Assembly: GCA_009993585.1 (NCBI GenBank)
Contig: JAACTG010000115.1
Location: 12,164 to 59,131, forward strand
Source of the DNA: Sphingomonadales bacterium
Lineage (GTDB): Bacteria > Pseudomonadota > Alphaproteobacteria > Sphingomonadales > Sphingomonadaceae
Reading direction: 5' to 3'
DNA length: 46,968 nt
A program made the translations under genes and the position numbers. The first letter of the stretch is position 1, and the number at the start of each line of letters is the position of its first letter. The notes below the pieces were generated by a model. It saw only the letters and a list, made by a program, of their open reading frames with translations. It had not been told where the DNA came from and did no database searches. Of the stretch, positions 1 through 7,872 are shown one piece after another.

Positions 1-1
1 G

Positions 2-103
2 ATCACCCGGGTGTTGAAACGGTCCGGGGCGGCGTGCGTCACGATCGCCTGCTGGACGCGGGTGCTACCCGAACACGTCGCAGGCGACGGTGTAAGCCAT
101 TGA
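2..103 (+). CDS. ComF-like phosphoribosyltransferase, C-terminal fragment
   Basis: Only the last 33 codons lie inside the window; the frame is open from base 2 to a TGA at 101-103. The fragment begins ITRVLKRSGAACV, which resembles the C-terminal strand and helix of ComF-family phosphoribosyltransferases (typically VLKRAGA followed by a hydrophobic strand). A comF-like gene is often found just upstream of grxC in sphingomonads, which agrees with the order here. The stop overlaps the proposed -35 box of grxC. The call rests on a short tail and on context, so it is tentative; the catalytic PRPP loop is outside the window. Confidence 0.45.
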   Translation: MTRVLKRSGAACVTIACWTRVLPEHVAGDGVSH

Positions 104-128
104 CCCGTCTGCCGATCGCACCGATATG
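100..128 (+). promoter_or_regulatory. Putative grxC promoter
   Basis: TTGACC at 100-105, a 17-base spacer and GATATG at 123-128. Only six bases separate the -10 box from the ATG at 135, so transcription would start at or next to the start codon. This favours the ATG at 135 over the in-frame ATG at 126, which lies inside the -10 box. Confidence 0.5.
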
Positions 129-134
129 CGTCGC

Positions 135-401
135 ATGAGCGCAAAAGTCGAAATCTACACCAAATGGGGCTGCGGCTATTGCGTGCGGGCCAAGGCGCTG
201 CTCGACCGCAGGGGTGTCGCCTATGACGAATACGACGTCACGCTGGGCGGACCGAAGCGCGACGAAATGATCGAACGCGCGCCTGGCGCGCGGACGGTGC
301 CGCAAATTTTCATCGCCGGCAAAGCGATCGGGGGCAGCGACGACCTTGCCCGGCTGGACCGGGCGGGAACGCTCGACGACTTGTTGGCGGGAACGAGTTG
401 A
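135..401 (+). CDS. grxC: Glutaredoxin 3
   Basis: Small cytosolic thiol-disulfide oxidoreductase that reduces protein disulfides and glutathione mixed disulfides using glutathione. The 88-residue product has the active site WGCGYC (Cys13 and Cys16), a TVP cis-proline motif (about residue 55) and the glutathione-binding GGSDD motif near residue 66, all in glutaredoxin order, and its length matches the family. An in-frame ATG exists nine bases upstream at 126, but it falls inside the predicted -10 box and adds only MRR, so 135 is preferred. No Shine-Dalgarno sequence precedes it, in keeping with a leaderless mRNA. It lies just after the ComF-like gene and before tRNA-Arg. Confidence 0.9.
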   Translation: MSAKVEIYTKWGCGYCVRAKALLDRRGVAYDEYDVTLGGPKRDEMIERAPGARTVPQIFIAGKAIGGSDDLARLDRAGTLDDLLAGTS

Positions 402-424
402 GCAGGGACATCGCAGTTACGAAA

Positions 425-452
425 TTGACCTCCACCGTTCGGCTGCTAGGAG
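425..452 (+). promoter_or_regulatory. Putative tRNA-Arg promoter
   Basis: TTGACC at 425-430, a 16-base spacer and TAGGAG at 447-452. The tRNA begins 21 bases after the -10 box, leaving room for a short 5' leader to be removed by RNase P. Confidence 0.5.
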
Positions 453-473
453 GACGCGATGCGGCCATGCCGC

Positions 474-550
474 GCGCCCGTAGCTCAGTCGGATAGAGCA
501 TCGGATTCCTAATCCGGAGGCCACAGGTTCGAATCCTGTCGGGCGCACCA
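474..550 (+). tRNA. tRNA-Arg (anticodon CCT)
   Basis: A complete cloverleaf can be drawn. The acceptor stem GCGCCCG pairs with CGGGCGC, the D arm contains TAGCTCAG, and the anticodon stem CGGAT/ATCCG encloses loop TCCTA, or read as a seven-base loop TTCCTAA, giving anticodon CCT. The T arm has TTCGAAT, and CCA is encoded at 548-550. The cognate codon is AGG, which is rare in this GC-rich genome. No repeat of its 3' end that would mark an integrated element was found in the window. Confidence 0.95.
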
Positions 551-638
551 TCTCTACAGAATCTCGGTCATTTACGTCATAACTGTGGCGTACGAACCAT
601 AGTCTGCACAATTTACAGTCGTGAAAGTTTAGATGTGA

Positions 639-667
639 TTGACAGCGCGGCGGCGACATGATTTTTC
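639..667 (+). promoter_or_regulatory. Weak candidate promoter for the TonB receptor
   Basis: A perfect TTGACA lies at 639-644, but the region 16-17 bases on (ATTTTT, from 661) is a poor -10 match. The 200 bases between tRNA-Arg and the receptor contain no riboswitch or Fur box that I can recognise and are richer in A and T than their surroundings. Confidence 0.3.
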
Positions 668-751
668 TGGTCTGCAGAACGATAGCGCGCGGATAAGACG
701 TGTCGGAGCTTGCCGAGTGGCTCACCACCGGCTGATAGAGGGGATTTCAAG

Positions 752-3289
752 ATGAGAATGCTTCATGGACTAATGGCATCGGCCGCGCTCGTCGCCATGC
801 CGGTTACCGCTTTTGCCCAGGACACGGCGCAGGAACAGGATGAGGAGCAGGCAGACGTCGCGACCGACGACGGCACGACCTATGGCGATACCATCCTCGT
901 CACCGCGACGCGCCGCAGCCAGATCGCGCAGGACGTGCCGCTTGCCGTCACCGTGGTCGGCGGCGAACAGCTCGAAAATGCGGGCGTCGTCGATGTTCGC
1001 GGCATCCGCCAGGTTACGCCGAGCCTCCAGGCGACGACGGGCCAGTCGTCCGCGACGGGTGTCGTGCTTTCCATTCGCGGCATCGGCACGGCAGGCGACA
1101 ACCCCGGATTCGAACCTGCTGTCGGCGTTTTCGTCGATGGCGTGTTCCGCTCGCGCGCCGGCCTCGCCTTGGCCGAGCTTCCCCCGATCGAGCGCGTCGA
1201 AGTGCTGCGCGGCCCGCAGGGTACGCTGTTCGGGCGCAACACCTCGGCGGGTGCGCTCAGCATCATCACCAAGGGCCCCGAGTTCAATTTCGGCGGCTAT
1301 GGCGAGGTGACCTACGGCAATTACGACGAGCTGGAAGTGAAAGCGGGCGTCACCGGACCCCTGTCGCAGGCATTCGCGCTGCGCCTCGACGGCGGCTACC
1401 ATCGCCGTGATGGCTACATCCAGGACGTCAACACCGACCGTGCGATCAACAATCTCGACCGTTATTTCGTCCGCGGCCAGGGGCTCTACGAAAACGAGGC
1501 GCTGACCGTTCGGCTGATCGGCGATTATGCGGAAACCGATGAAAACTGCTGTGGCGCGCTCAACACCAATAGCGGGCTGACGCTGAACGCCGCGAACTAT
1601 TTCGGTACGTCGGACTTTACCAACGTCGTCATCGCCAACGCGGCGGCGCAGGTTATCCAGGGCTTTTCCGCACTGGCAGGCAATGTCGGCCTGGTTGCGC
1701 CCTTCGATCCCGAAGGTCGCAAGATGGCGATCACCCCGGGCCGCGACTATTCCGAGAAGGTCAAGGAATGGGGCATATCGGGCGAGATCAACTATGATTT
1801 CGGCGGAATGAACCTGACGTCGATCACCGCCTATCGCGATTGGAAGGCGTTGCGCGATCAGGATATCGATTTTTCGGGCCTCGATCGTGCCTATCGTGAC
1901 GATTACCGTACGACGCTGAAGGATTTCACGCAGGAAGTTCGGCTTCAGGGAACGGCTTTCGGCGACAAGCTCAACTGGCTGGTCGGCGGATTCTATCTCA
2001 ACGAAACGCTGACCTTGCACGATACCGTGCGCTTCGGCGCACAGGCCGATCAGTATGTCGACGGCTTGTTCAACGGTATTACGCGTCAGCTTCTGGGCGG
2101 TGCCGGGTTCCAGCTATACGGTACCCTTGCCCCGCCATCGGTGATCCCGTATTTCGCCGGCGTTAAGCTGCCCGCTACGCCCAACGGGGCGGGTCAGGTC
2201 GCCGACGACTATACGGTCAAGACCGACGCGTTCGCACTTTTCACGCACAATATCATCGACTTCAACGACCAGTTGTCGCTGACATTGGGCCTGCGCTACA
2301 ACCATGAATCGAAGGAGATCGACGCCAATCTCAACAGCGTTGTTCCGGCTTGCGATTTCCTCGGCAGCTCGGCGTCGGCAGGGTATCGCACGGCGTTGAC
2401 GGGCAATGGTCTGGGCGCATTCATCCTGCTGGCTTGCAACCCGACGGTGAACAGCGAGTTCAACGGCATCTACAACGGCAAGCGCAGCGAGAACGAATTT
2501 ACCGGCACCGCGAAGCTCGCATTCAAGATCACGCCCGACATCATGCTTTATGGCGGTTATGACCGCGGATTCAAATCGGGCGGCTACAATCTCGATCGGG
2601 GAACGTTCGATACCGTCCTCCTCGGTGGCAATGGCGCTCAGATCGAGGATCTGGAATTCGGCAACGAGACGGTCGATGCGTTCGAAATTGGCCTGAAGAC
2701 GCAGTTCAGCCGCGCCTTCACGTTCAATATCACCGGTTTCTACCAGGACTTCAAAGGCTATCAGAGCCTGCGTTTCGAGGGCACGAACTTCGTCGTTCGC
2801 CAGTTCGACGAGGTGATTTCGCAGGGTGTCGAACTCGAAGCGATGATCCGGCCGATCAGCGATTTCATCGTCCAGCTCGGCTATACGTACCTCGATGCCA
2901 AGATCAACGATCCGTTGGCGCCTGACAATGGGCAGCAGCTGACGAACCAGCCGAAGCACGTCGTCACCGGCGCGATGACCTGGACCCCGCAGCTGTCCGA
3001 CAGTGTCGGCGGCTTGGTCCATGTCGACTTCCGCCAGAACAGCGACTCGAACGTGATCAATGATCCACTTGGCGTGCCGTTCACGGCGAACGACGGCTAT
3101 GGCATCTGGAATGCGCGCGTCGGGTTGAATTTCGCCGACAACCGCTTCGGGATCGAAGCCTATGTCGAGAACCTCTTCGATACCTATTACAACATCACCG
3201 GCTTCCCGGTTCCGGAGCAGGGCGCGACCTATGCGGTCTATCCATCTCCGCCGCGGTTCTACGGGGTAAAGGTTCGCGCTAGCTTCTGA
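752..3289 (+). CDS. TonB-dependent receptor
   Basis: Outer-membrane gated channel that would import a scarce nutrient using energy from TonB-ExbBD; the ligand cannot be told from sequence. The 845-residue product starts with a Sec signal peptide (hydrophobic core, then AFAQ before the cleavage site near residue 23). A TonB-box-like DTILVTA follows near residue 46, then the plug domain (about residues 55-170, including SIRGIG, VFVDGV and VLRGPQGTLFGRN) and a long 22-strand type barrel ending in phenylalanine. The start at 752 is chosen because GAGGGG lies 8-14 bases upstream and the signal peptide begins there; an ATG at 710 would add 14 unrelated residues. It stands alone between tRNA-Arg and folE with its own terminator, so its neighbours do not reveal the substrate. 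Confidence 0.92.
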   Translation: MRMLHGLMASAALVAMPVTAFAQDTAQEQDEEQADVATDDGTTYGDTILVTATRRSQIAQDVPLAVTVVGGEQLENAGVVDVRGIRQVTPSLQATTGQSSATGVVLSIRGIGTAGDNPGFEPAVGVFVDGVFRSRAGLALAELPPIERVEVLRGPQGTLFGRNTSAGALSIITKGPEFNFGGYGEVTYGNYDELEVKAGVTGPLSQAFALRLDGGYHRRDGYIQDVNTDRAINNLDRYFVRGQGLYENEALTVRLIGDYAETDENCCGALNTNSGLTLNAANYFGTSDFTNVVIANAAAQVIQGFSALAGNVGLVAPFDPEGRKMAITPGRDYSEKVKEWGISGEINYDFGGMNLTSITAYRDWKALRDQDIDFSGLDRAYRDDYRTTLKDFTQEVRLQGTAFGDKLNWLVGGFYLNETLTLHDTVRFGAQADQYVDGLFNGITRQLLGGAGFQLYGTLAPPSVIPYFAGVKLPATPNGAGQVADDYTVKTDAFALFTHNIIDFNDQLSLTLGLRYNHESKEIDANLNSVVPACDFLGSSASAGYRTALTGNGLGAFILLACNPTVNSEFNGIYNGKRSENEFTGTAKLAFKITPDIMLYGGYDRGFKSGGYNLDRGTFDTVLLGGNGAQIEDLEFGNETVDAFEIGLKTQFSRAFTFNITGFYQDFKGYQSLRFEGTNFVVRQFDEVISQGVELEAMIRPISDFIVQLGYTYLDAKINDPLAPDNGQQLTNQPKHVVTGAMTWTPQLSDSVGGLVHVDFRQNSDSNVINDPLGVPFTANDGYGIWNARVGLNFADNRFGIEAYVENLFDTYYNITGFPVPEQGATYAVYPSPPRFYGVKVRASF

Positions 3290-3312
3290 TCTTACGCGAA
3301 AACGACACGGTA

Positions 3313-3347
3313 ACGGCCGGGCCGCTTCACGCAGCCCGGCCGTTTTT
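3313..3347 (+). terminator. Rho-independent terminator after the TonB receptor
   Basis: A perfect 10-bp stem, ACGGCCGGGC (3313-3322) with GCCCGGCCGT (3334-3343), encloses an 11-base loop and is followed by a run of T at 3343-3347. Confidence 0.85.
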
Positions 3348-3384
3348 CTATGGTGCCGTCCTCGGCCGGTTAAGGGGAAAGCGA

Positions 3385-4002
3385 ATGGAGACGTCGGACA
3401 GCATGGCATTGGCGCTCGAAGCGCGTGAAAACGCCAAGACTTCAGTGCCCGACGATGTCGCCGACGCGATCCGCACGCTGATCCGCTGGTCGGGTGACGA
3501 TCCGACGCGCGAAGGATTGCGCGACACGCCCAAGCGCGTCGCGCGCGCCTGGAAGGAATATTGCGCGGGCTATGGCGAGGACCCCGCGCTGCACCTGGCG
3601 CGGACTTTCGAGGAAGTCGGCGGATATGACGAACTCGTACTGCTCAAGGATATCCCGTTCCAGTCGCATTGCGAACATCACATGGCGCCGATCATCGGCA
3701 CCGCCTCGATCGCCTATATGCCGACCGACCGCGTCGTCGGCATCAGCAAGCTGGCGCGCGTGCTCAACGGCTATGCGCGGCGGCTGCAGGTCCAGGAACG
3801 GCTGACCGCCGAGGTAGCGCAGTGTATCTGGGATCACCTTAAACCGAGCGGGGTCGCGGTGGTGATATCGGCGAGCCACAGCTGCATGACCGCGCGCGGG
3901 GTGCGCACGCCGGGCGTCAGCATGACGACCAGCCGCCTGCTCGGCTGTTTCCTCGACGATCCGCGCAGTCGCGAGGAAGTGCTCGGGCTGATGGGCTATT
4001 GA
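3385..4002 (+). CDS. folE: GTP cyclohydrolase I
   Basis: Converts GTP to 7,8-dihydroneopterin triphosphate, the first step toward tetrahydrofolate. The 205-residue product carries the family signatures: DDPTREGLRDTPKRV (residues 38-52), the zinc and catalytic motif SHCEHHMAP (Cys96, His99), RLQVQERLT (residues 133-141) and SHSCMTARGV with the second zinc cysteine at 167. These residues mark the classic zinc-dependent type IA enzyme. AAGGGGAAA precedes the ATG at a suitable distance. It is a single gene, convergent with the ribosomal protein operon. Confidence 0.96.
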   Translation: METSDSMALALEARENAKTSVPDDVADAIRTLIRWSGDDPTREGLRDTPKRVARAWKEYCAGYGEDPALHLARTFEEVGGYDELVLLKDIPFQSHCEHHMAPIIGTASIAYMPTDRVVGISKLARVLNGYARRLQVQERLTAEVAQCIWDHLKPSGVAVVISASHSCMTARGVRTPGVSMTTSRLLGCFLDDPRSREEVLGLMGY

Positions 4003-4011
4003 GGCGGCAAT

Positions 4012-4051
4012 AAAAAACGGCCAGCCATTCCGGGGGGAAGGGCTGGCCGTT
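4012..4051 (-). terminator. Terminator of the rpsF-rpsR-rplI operon
   Basis: An 11-bp perfect stem, AACGGCCAGCC (4016-4026) with GGCTGGCCGTT (4041-4051). On the minus strand it is followed by a T run (A tract at 4012-4017 on the plus strand). It has a good U tract only in the minus direction, so it belongs to rplI; it may also block readthrough from folE. Confidence 0.8.
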
Positions 4052-4088
4052 CGGTAATGCTCAAGACTGAAGCTCAGCTCGCGTCCGC

Positions 4089-4724
4089 TCAGGCGGCAGA
4101 CGTGTCCTCGTCTTCGGTCGTATCGTCGTCGGTCGAACCTTCGTCGCGGCCCTCGCCATCGGCATCGACCGCGGCGATCTCGCCGGGTTCGGCATTGGGG
4201 TCGAAGTCCTCGACGAAGCCCGCCTCGTCCTTTTCGAACATTTCGGACATGACGTCGATGCCGTCCTTTTGCAGATCGGCTTCCTCGGGGCTGCGCGCGA
4301 CGTTCGCTTCGACGGTGACCGCAACCTCGGGATGGAGGACGACCTTGACGTCGAACAGGCCGAGCGCCTTGATCGGGCGTTCAAGCACGATCATCGACTT
4401 GGTGACGCCTTCGGTGTCGAGCGCCTCGGCGATGTCGCGAACGGTGACCGAACCATAGAGCTGGCCCGAATTCGACGCCGAGCGGATGAGGACGAACTGC
4501 TTGCCCTCGACCGTCTTCGACAGCGTTTCGGCTTCCTTGCGCTTGGCTTCGTTGTCCGATTCGATCTTGGCGCGATTGGCCTCGAAGACCTTTTTATTGG
4601 CTTCGTTGGCGCGCAGCGCCTTTTTGTTGGGCAGCAGGAAATTGCGCGCGTAACCGTCCTTGACGGTGACGACGTCGCCGATGCTGCCGAGTTTTTCGAC
4701 GCGTTCGAGCAGAATGATATCCAT
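4089..4724 (-). CDS. rplI: 50S ribosomal protein L9 with long acidic C-terminal tail
   Basis: Binds 23S rRNA and projects from the 50S subunit, where it helps maintain reading frame and restrain neighbouring ribosomes. The N-terminal domain MDIILLERVEKLGSIGDVV and the lysine-rich motif YARNFLLPNKKA are diagnostic. At 211 residues it is about 60 longer than the usual L9 (near 150). The extra part, from about residue 160, is strongly acidic and ends in runs of D, E and T, as seen in several sphingomonads. It is the last gene of the S6-S18-L9 operon, 11 bases after rpsR. Confidence 0.97.
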   Translation of the reverse strand: MDIILLERVEKLGSIGDVVTVKDGYARNFLLPNKKALRANEANKKVFEANRAKIESDNEAKRKEAETLSKTVEGKQFVLIRSASNSGQLYGSVTVRDIAEALDTEGVTKSMIVLERPIKALGLFDVKVVLHPEVAVTVEANVARSPEEADLQKDGIDVMSEMFEKDEAGFVEDFDPNAEPGEIAAVDADGEGRDEGSTDDDTTEDEDTSAA

Positions 4725-4735
4725 CGGTGCGCTCC

Positions 4736-4960
4736 TTACTTCACGACATAGGGAAGCAGGCCGATATGGCGTGCACGCTTGATCGCCTTGGCGAGTTCGC
4801 GCTGCTTCTTGGCCGAAACGGCGGTGATGCGGCTAGGGACGATCTTGCCGCGTTCGGAAACGAAGCCCTGCAACAGGCGAACGTCTTTGTAATCGATCTG
4901 CGGCGCATCCTTGCCCGAAAAGGGGCAGGATTTGCGACGACGGAAAAATGGGCGTGCCAT
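4736..4960 (-). CDS. rpsR: 30S ribosomal protein S18
   Basis: Small-subunit protein that forms a heterodimer with S6 on the platform of the 30S subunit. The 74 residues match S18 across their length: an N-terminal [16 protein letters not shown], central [25 protein letters not shown] and C-terminal basic helix [21 protein letters not shown]. It lies 14 bases downstream of rpsF and just upstream of rplI in one operon. Confidence 0.98.
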   Translation of the reverse strand: MARPFFRRRKSCPFSGKDAPQIDYKDVRLLQGFVSERGKIVPSRITAVSAKKQRELAKAIKRARHIGLLPYVVK

Positions 4961-4974
4961 GTGTCTCTACTCCC

Positions 4975-5385
4975 TCAATTGTCGCGGTCGCGCGAAGGAC
5001 GATCGCCGCGTCCGCCGCGGTCGCCACGGTCACCGCGGCCACCGCGATCGCGGTCGCTGCGCTCGTTCTTGCGCATCATCACCGACGGGCCGTCCTCATG
5101 CTCTTCGACGCGGATCGTCATGTAGCGGATGACGTCTTCGTTGAGCGAGGCCTGGCGTTCGAGTTCGTCGACCGTATCGCCGGGGGCGTCGATCGCGAGC
5201 ATGACGTAATGCGCCTTGCGGTTCTTGTCGATTTTGTAGGCGAGCTGGCGAAGGCCCCAGGTTTCGGTCCGAACGACCTTGCCTTTGTGATCTTCGACAA
5301 TCTTGGCGGCTGCTTCCGCCATGGCGTCTACCTGGGCTTGAGCCAGGTCCTGACGCGCGAGTATGACATGCTCATAGGCTGGCAT
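4975..5385 (-). CDS. rpsF: 30S ribosomal protein S6 with Arg/Gly/Asp-rich tail
   Basis: Platform protein of the 30S subunit that binds S18 and 16S rRNA. Residues 1-105 form the standard S6 ferredoxin-like fold ([51 protein letters not shown]). From about residue 108 a low-complexity tail of some 28 residues repeats RGD, RGG and DR units. Such a tail replaces the glutamate tail of enterobacterial S6 and is common in alphaproteobacteria. AAGGAAA precedes the ATG. First gene of the S6-S18-L9 operon. Confidence 0.97.
   Translation of the reverse strand: MPAYEHVILARQDLAQAQVDAMAEAAAKIVEDHKGKVVRTETWGLRQLAYKIDKNRKAHYVMLAIDAPGDTVDELERQASLNEDVIRYMTIRVEEHEDGPSVMMRKNERSDRDRGGRGDRGDRGGRGDRPSRDRDN
4978..5061. 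repeat. Low-complexity repeat encoding the S6 RGD/RGG tail
   Basis: Short degenerate units (CGCGGTC / CGGTCGCCA / CCGCGGC types) repeat here and encode the R, G and D tail of S6. The repetition follows from the protein composition rather than from a mobile or structural element. Confidence 0.6.
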
Positions 5386-5506
5386 GCGCGTTTCCTTATG
5401 TTGGCCGATCGCTGACCGATCCCGCCCAGTGCGGGGGCCCCTCCGGCTGTCGTCTCAAATAAATCGGGGGCGTCGGCCACCAGCCTTCGCCCCTGAAGCG
5501 CGCCCT
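5386..5506 (-). promoter_or_regulatory. 5' leader region of rpsF, possibly with an S6:S18 control hairpin
   Basis: This gap lies between the Mur ligase stop and rpsF. On the minus strand it holds a G/C-rich segment, CCGGAGGGGCCCCCG, about 50 bases upstream of the start, and a small hairpin GATCG-GTCAG-CGATC nearer to it. Many bacteria repress this operon by S6:S18 binding to a leader hairpin with CCG and GGA elements; those triplets are present, but I cannot confirm the fold. Confidence 0.25.
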
Positions 5507-6898
5507 TTACGCACCATCGCCGCGCTTGGCAAGTCCGGCGAGCAACACGCGGGCGAACTCGCCGAGCGTATCGTCGCGCGCGCCCATCACGACGATGCGG
5601 TCGCCGGGCCGGGCGAGCGCCAGGATCCGCTCTCCGCAGGCGCCGCGTTCGGCGCAATGTTCGGCGCGATCGCCCAGTCCGGCGAGCAGCACCTCGCTGC
5701 CGATGCTGCGGTCGATCGTGCCGCCGAAATAGGCCGGGTCGCTGACGACCAGCCGGTCCTCGGGACCGAGTTCGGCGGCGAAGGTGGCGGCCAGCGCGTC
5801 CCCCATCTTGGCGAGCGGGCCGAATCCATGCGGTTGGAAAAACGCGATGATGCGACCGGGGAAGGCGCGCAGCGTCCGCAGCGTCGCGGCGATCTTGTCG
5901 GGATTGTGGCCGAAATCGTCGATCACCGTCACCTCGCCGGCCTCGCCGATAATGTCGAACCGACGGGCGAGGCCGCTATACCCCTCGATCGCGCGCGCGG
6001 CTTCGTCGGGCGCGACGCCGGCGGCAATCGCGGCGGCGATCGCAGCGAGCGCATTGGCGACATTGTGCCGACCGGGAAGCTTGAGCCGGACGGCCAGGCT
6101 CTGATTGCCGATGTCGAGGAGAAAGTGCGACGAGGCGGGCTCCTCGACGATCTCGCTGGCGCGGATATCGCCACGATTGATGCCGAAGGACAGGCTGTCG
6201 CGGGGCGAAAGCGAAGCGACCAGCGCGGCGGTTTCGGCATCGTCGGCATTCCATACGACGGTCCGCGCGGCCCGCGCGAAGCCGCCGAACAGCGTGCGCA
6301 GCTCGTCCATCGTCTTGTGATCGAGGCCGATATTGTTGATCACCGCGACGGCCGGGCGAAACAGGGCGATCGATCCGTCGCTTTCGTCGACCTCGGTGAC
6401 GAACGGACCGCTGCCGGCGCGGGCACTGGCAAAGGGCACGTCGGACGAGACGAAATCCTTCATCACCGCGCCGTTCATGATGCTCGGATCGCGGTCGGTC
6501 GCGCTCAATATCCAGCCCACCATGCCGGTGACGGTCGATTTGCCGCTGGTCCCGCCGATGGCGATGCCGGCTTGGTTTGCGTTGAACATTTCGGCCAGCA
6601 ATGCGGCGCGCGTCATGCGCCGGCAACCGAGCTTGCGCGCGACCGCGACATCGGGGACGCTGTCCTCGATCGCGGCGGAGGCGACCAGGATCTGCGCCCC
6701 GCTGGTGATGCCGCGCCCGTCCTGCGGATAGACCTCGATCCCTTGGCGGCGGAGCCAGTCGAACTTGTCGCCGCTGCGTCCCTGGTCCAGCGCGCGGTCG
6801 GACCCGGCGACGCCGGCGCCGCCCGCCTTGGCCAGCATGGCGAGCGGAAGCATGCCAGATCCGCCGATGCCGCAGAAAAAATAGTCTTTGTCGTCCAT
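5507..6898 (-). CDS. Mur ligase family protein, MurC/Mpl-like
   Basis: An ATP-dependent amide ligase of the Mur family, 463 residues. It has the N-terminal UDP-binding GIGGSGM (residues 10-16), a P-loop GGTSGKST (Lys120), the central TEVDESDGS and NNIGLDH motifs, GRHNVANALAA of the domain interface, and C-terminal GLARRFD, IDDFGHNP and PHGFGPL. The FGHNP and RRF motifs are those of MurC and Mpl, the enzyme that reattaches recycled tripeptide to UDP-MurNAc. The P-loop has TSGKS where these enzymes usually have THGKT. The divergent neighbour is an LD-carboxypeptidase homologue, which favours a recycling (Mpl-like) role over de novo MurC. It is not placed with murG, murB and ddl, where true murC normally lies. 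Exact substrate is unproven. Confidence 0.8.
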   Translation of the reverse strand: MDDKDYFFCGIGGSGMLPLAMLAKAGGAGVAGSDRALDQGRSGDKFDWLRRQGIEVYPQDGRGITSGAQILVASAAIEDSVPDVAVARKLGCRRMTRAALLAEMFNANQAGIAIGGTSGKSTVTGMVGWILSATDRDPSIMNGAVMKDFVSSDVPFASARAGSGPFVTEVDESDGSIALFRPAVAVINNIGLDHKTMDELRTLFGGFARAARTVVWNADDAETAALVASLSPRDSLSFGINRGDIRASEIVEEPASSHFLLDIGNQSLAVRLKLPGRHNVANALAAIAAAIAAGVAPDEAARAIEGYSGLARRFDIIGEAGEVTVIDDFGHNPDKIAATLRTLRAFPGRIIAFFQPHGFGPLAKMGDALAATFAAELGPEDRLVVSDPAYFGGTIDRSIGSEVLLAGLGDRAEHCAERGACGERILALARPGDRIVVMGARDDTLGEFARVLLAGLAKRGDGA

Positions 6899-6959
6899 GG
6901 GTGTTGCTCGCTATTCGGTTGGCGGGCGCAACGCAATTGCGAATGGCGGGAGGCACGCG

Positions 6960-7802
6960 ATGAAGCAGATTCGGCGGATCGGGGTGATCGCCCCGTCGAC
7001 TCCGATCGTGCGCGAAGATGCCGAGCGGCTGCTCGCCTTGGCAAACGACCATTTCCCGCAACTCGCGATCGGCGTGTCCGACGCGTGTTTCGACCGCGAC
7101 GGCCATTTCGCCGGGTCCGACCGCCGCCGAGCGGAGAACTTCTGCCGCGCCGCGCATTGCGGCAAATACGACGCCCTGTGGTTCGCCCGCGGCGGTTACG
7201 GCGCCGTGCGGATGGCCGGCCTCGCGCTTCAATCGATCGATCGCGCTGCCGTGCGCGACATGGTCTTCATGGGCTATAGCGACGCCGGCAATTTGCTCGG
7301 CGGACTCTACAGGCTGGGGCTCGGCCATCCCGTCCACGGGCCGATGCCCGCCGACCTGCGCCGCGATGGCGGGGAGGCGGCGGTGCTTCGCGCGCTGTCG
7401 TGGTTCGCGAACGGCGACCGCGCCGCGATCGAGCCGTCGCTCGCCGCCACCGACGCGCCGGTCGCCGCGTTCAACCTGATGACGCTGTCGATGATGATCG
7501 CGACGCCGCTGATGCCCGATCTTTCCGGCCATGTGCTGATGCTCGAGGAGGTCAGCGAATACGTCTATGCGTTCGACCGCGCGATGGCGCATGTCACCAC
7601 CGCGCTGCAGGATATTGGCCTGGCGGGGATTCGAATGGGGCGGTTCGGCGACATCCTGCCCAACGACCATCCGTTCGGCATGGAATATGAAGCGATCGCC
7701 AAACAGTGGTGCGAGCGCACCGGCATCGCCTATCTCGGCCGCGCCGATATCGGCCATGATGGCGCCAATCGCATCGTCCCGTTCGGCCGCTTCGGCCGCT
7801 AG
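6960..7802 (+). CDS. S66 family LD-carboxypeptidase (LdcA-like)
   Basis: Likely removes the terminal D-alanine from cytoplasmic murein tetrapeptides, making tripeptide for recycling. The 280 residues carry family motifs: the N-terminal IGVIAPSTP, ARGGYGAVR (residues 77-84), the nucleophile in GYSD (Ser107), LMLEEVSEY with the catalytic glutamate, and a C-terminal GHDGAN carrying the catalytic histidine. The start at 6960 has GGGAGG seven bases upstream; an in-frame ATG at 6888 lies before it, but the added residues resemble nothing and would overlap the divergent gene. It diverges from the Mpl-like ligase, whose product would use the same peptide pool. S66 also includes microcin-immunity proteins, a less likely alternative. 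Confidence 0.85.
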   Translation: MKQIRRIGVIAPSTPIVREDAERLLALANDHFPQLAIGVSDACFDRDGHFAGSDRRRAENFCRAAHCGKYDALWFARGGYGAVRMAGLALQSIDRAAVRDMVFMGYSDAGNLLGGLYRLGLGHPVHGPMPADLRRDGGEAAVLRALSWFANGDRAAIEPSLAATDAPVAAFNLMTLSMMIATPLMPDLSGHVLMLEEVSEYVYAFDRAMAHVTTALQDIGLAGIRMGRFGDILPNDHPFGMEYEAIAKQWCERTGIAYLGRADIGHDGANRIVPFGRFGR

Positions 7803-7807
7803 CCCAC

Positions 7808-7836
7808 TTGCCATGCCGCGCGGTGCGCCATAGTCA
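7808..7836 (+). promoter_or_regulatory. Putative fabD operon promoter
   Basis: TTGCCA (7808-7813), a 17-base spacer and TAGTCA (7831-7836). The fabD ATG is 37 bases after the -10 box and has GGAG ahead of it. The same -35 sequence and spacing recur before acpP. Confidence 0.5.
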
Positions 7837-7872
7837 GCGGCCGGAATTTCAACCAACCACGGAGCCTCGATC

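Noticed and set aside
701-735. Sequence GCTTGCCGAGTGGCTCACC resembling the start of a serine or leucine tRNA
   Set aside because: No acceptor, anticodon or T arm can be paired around it, and the signal peptide of the TonB receptor begins just after.
5384-7279. Long open frame on the plus strand across the Mur ligase
   Set aside because: It is antisense to a gene with clear Mur motifs, is rich in Arg, Gly and Ala, and has no recognisable domain. High GC content removes stop codons. The same applies to the long frames at 13815-14999, 16720-18147, 26417-27919, 32463-34172 and 43875-46091.
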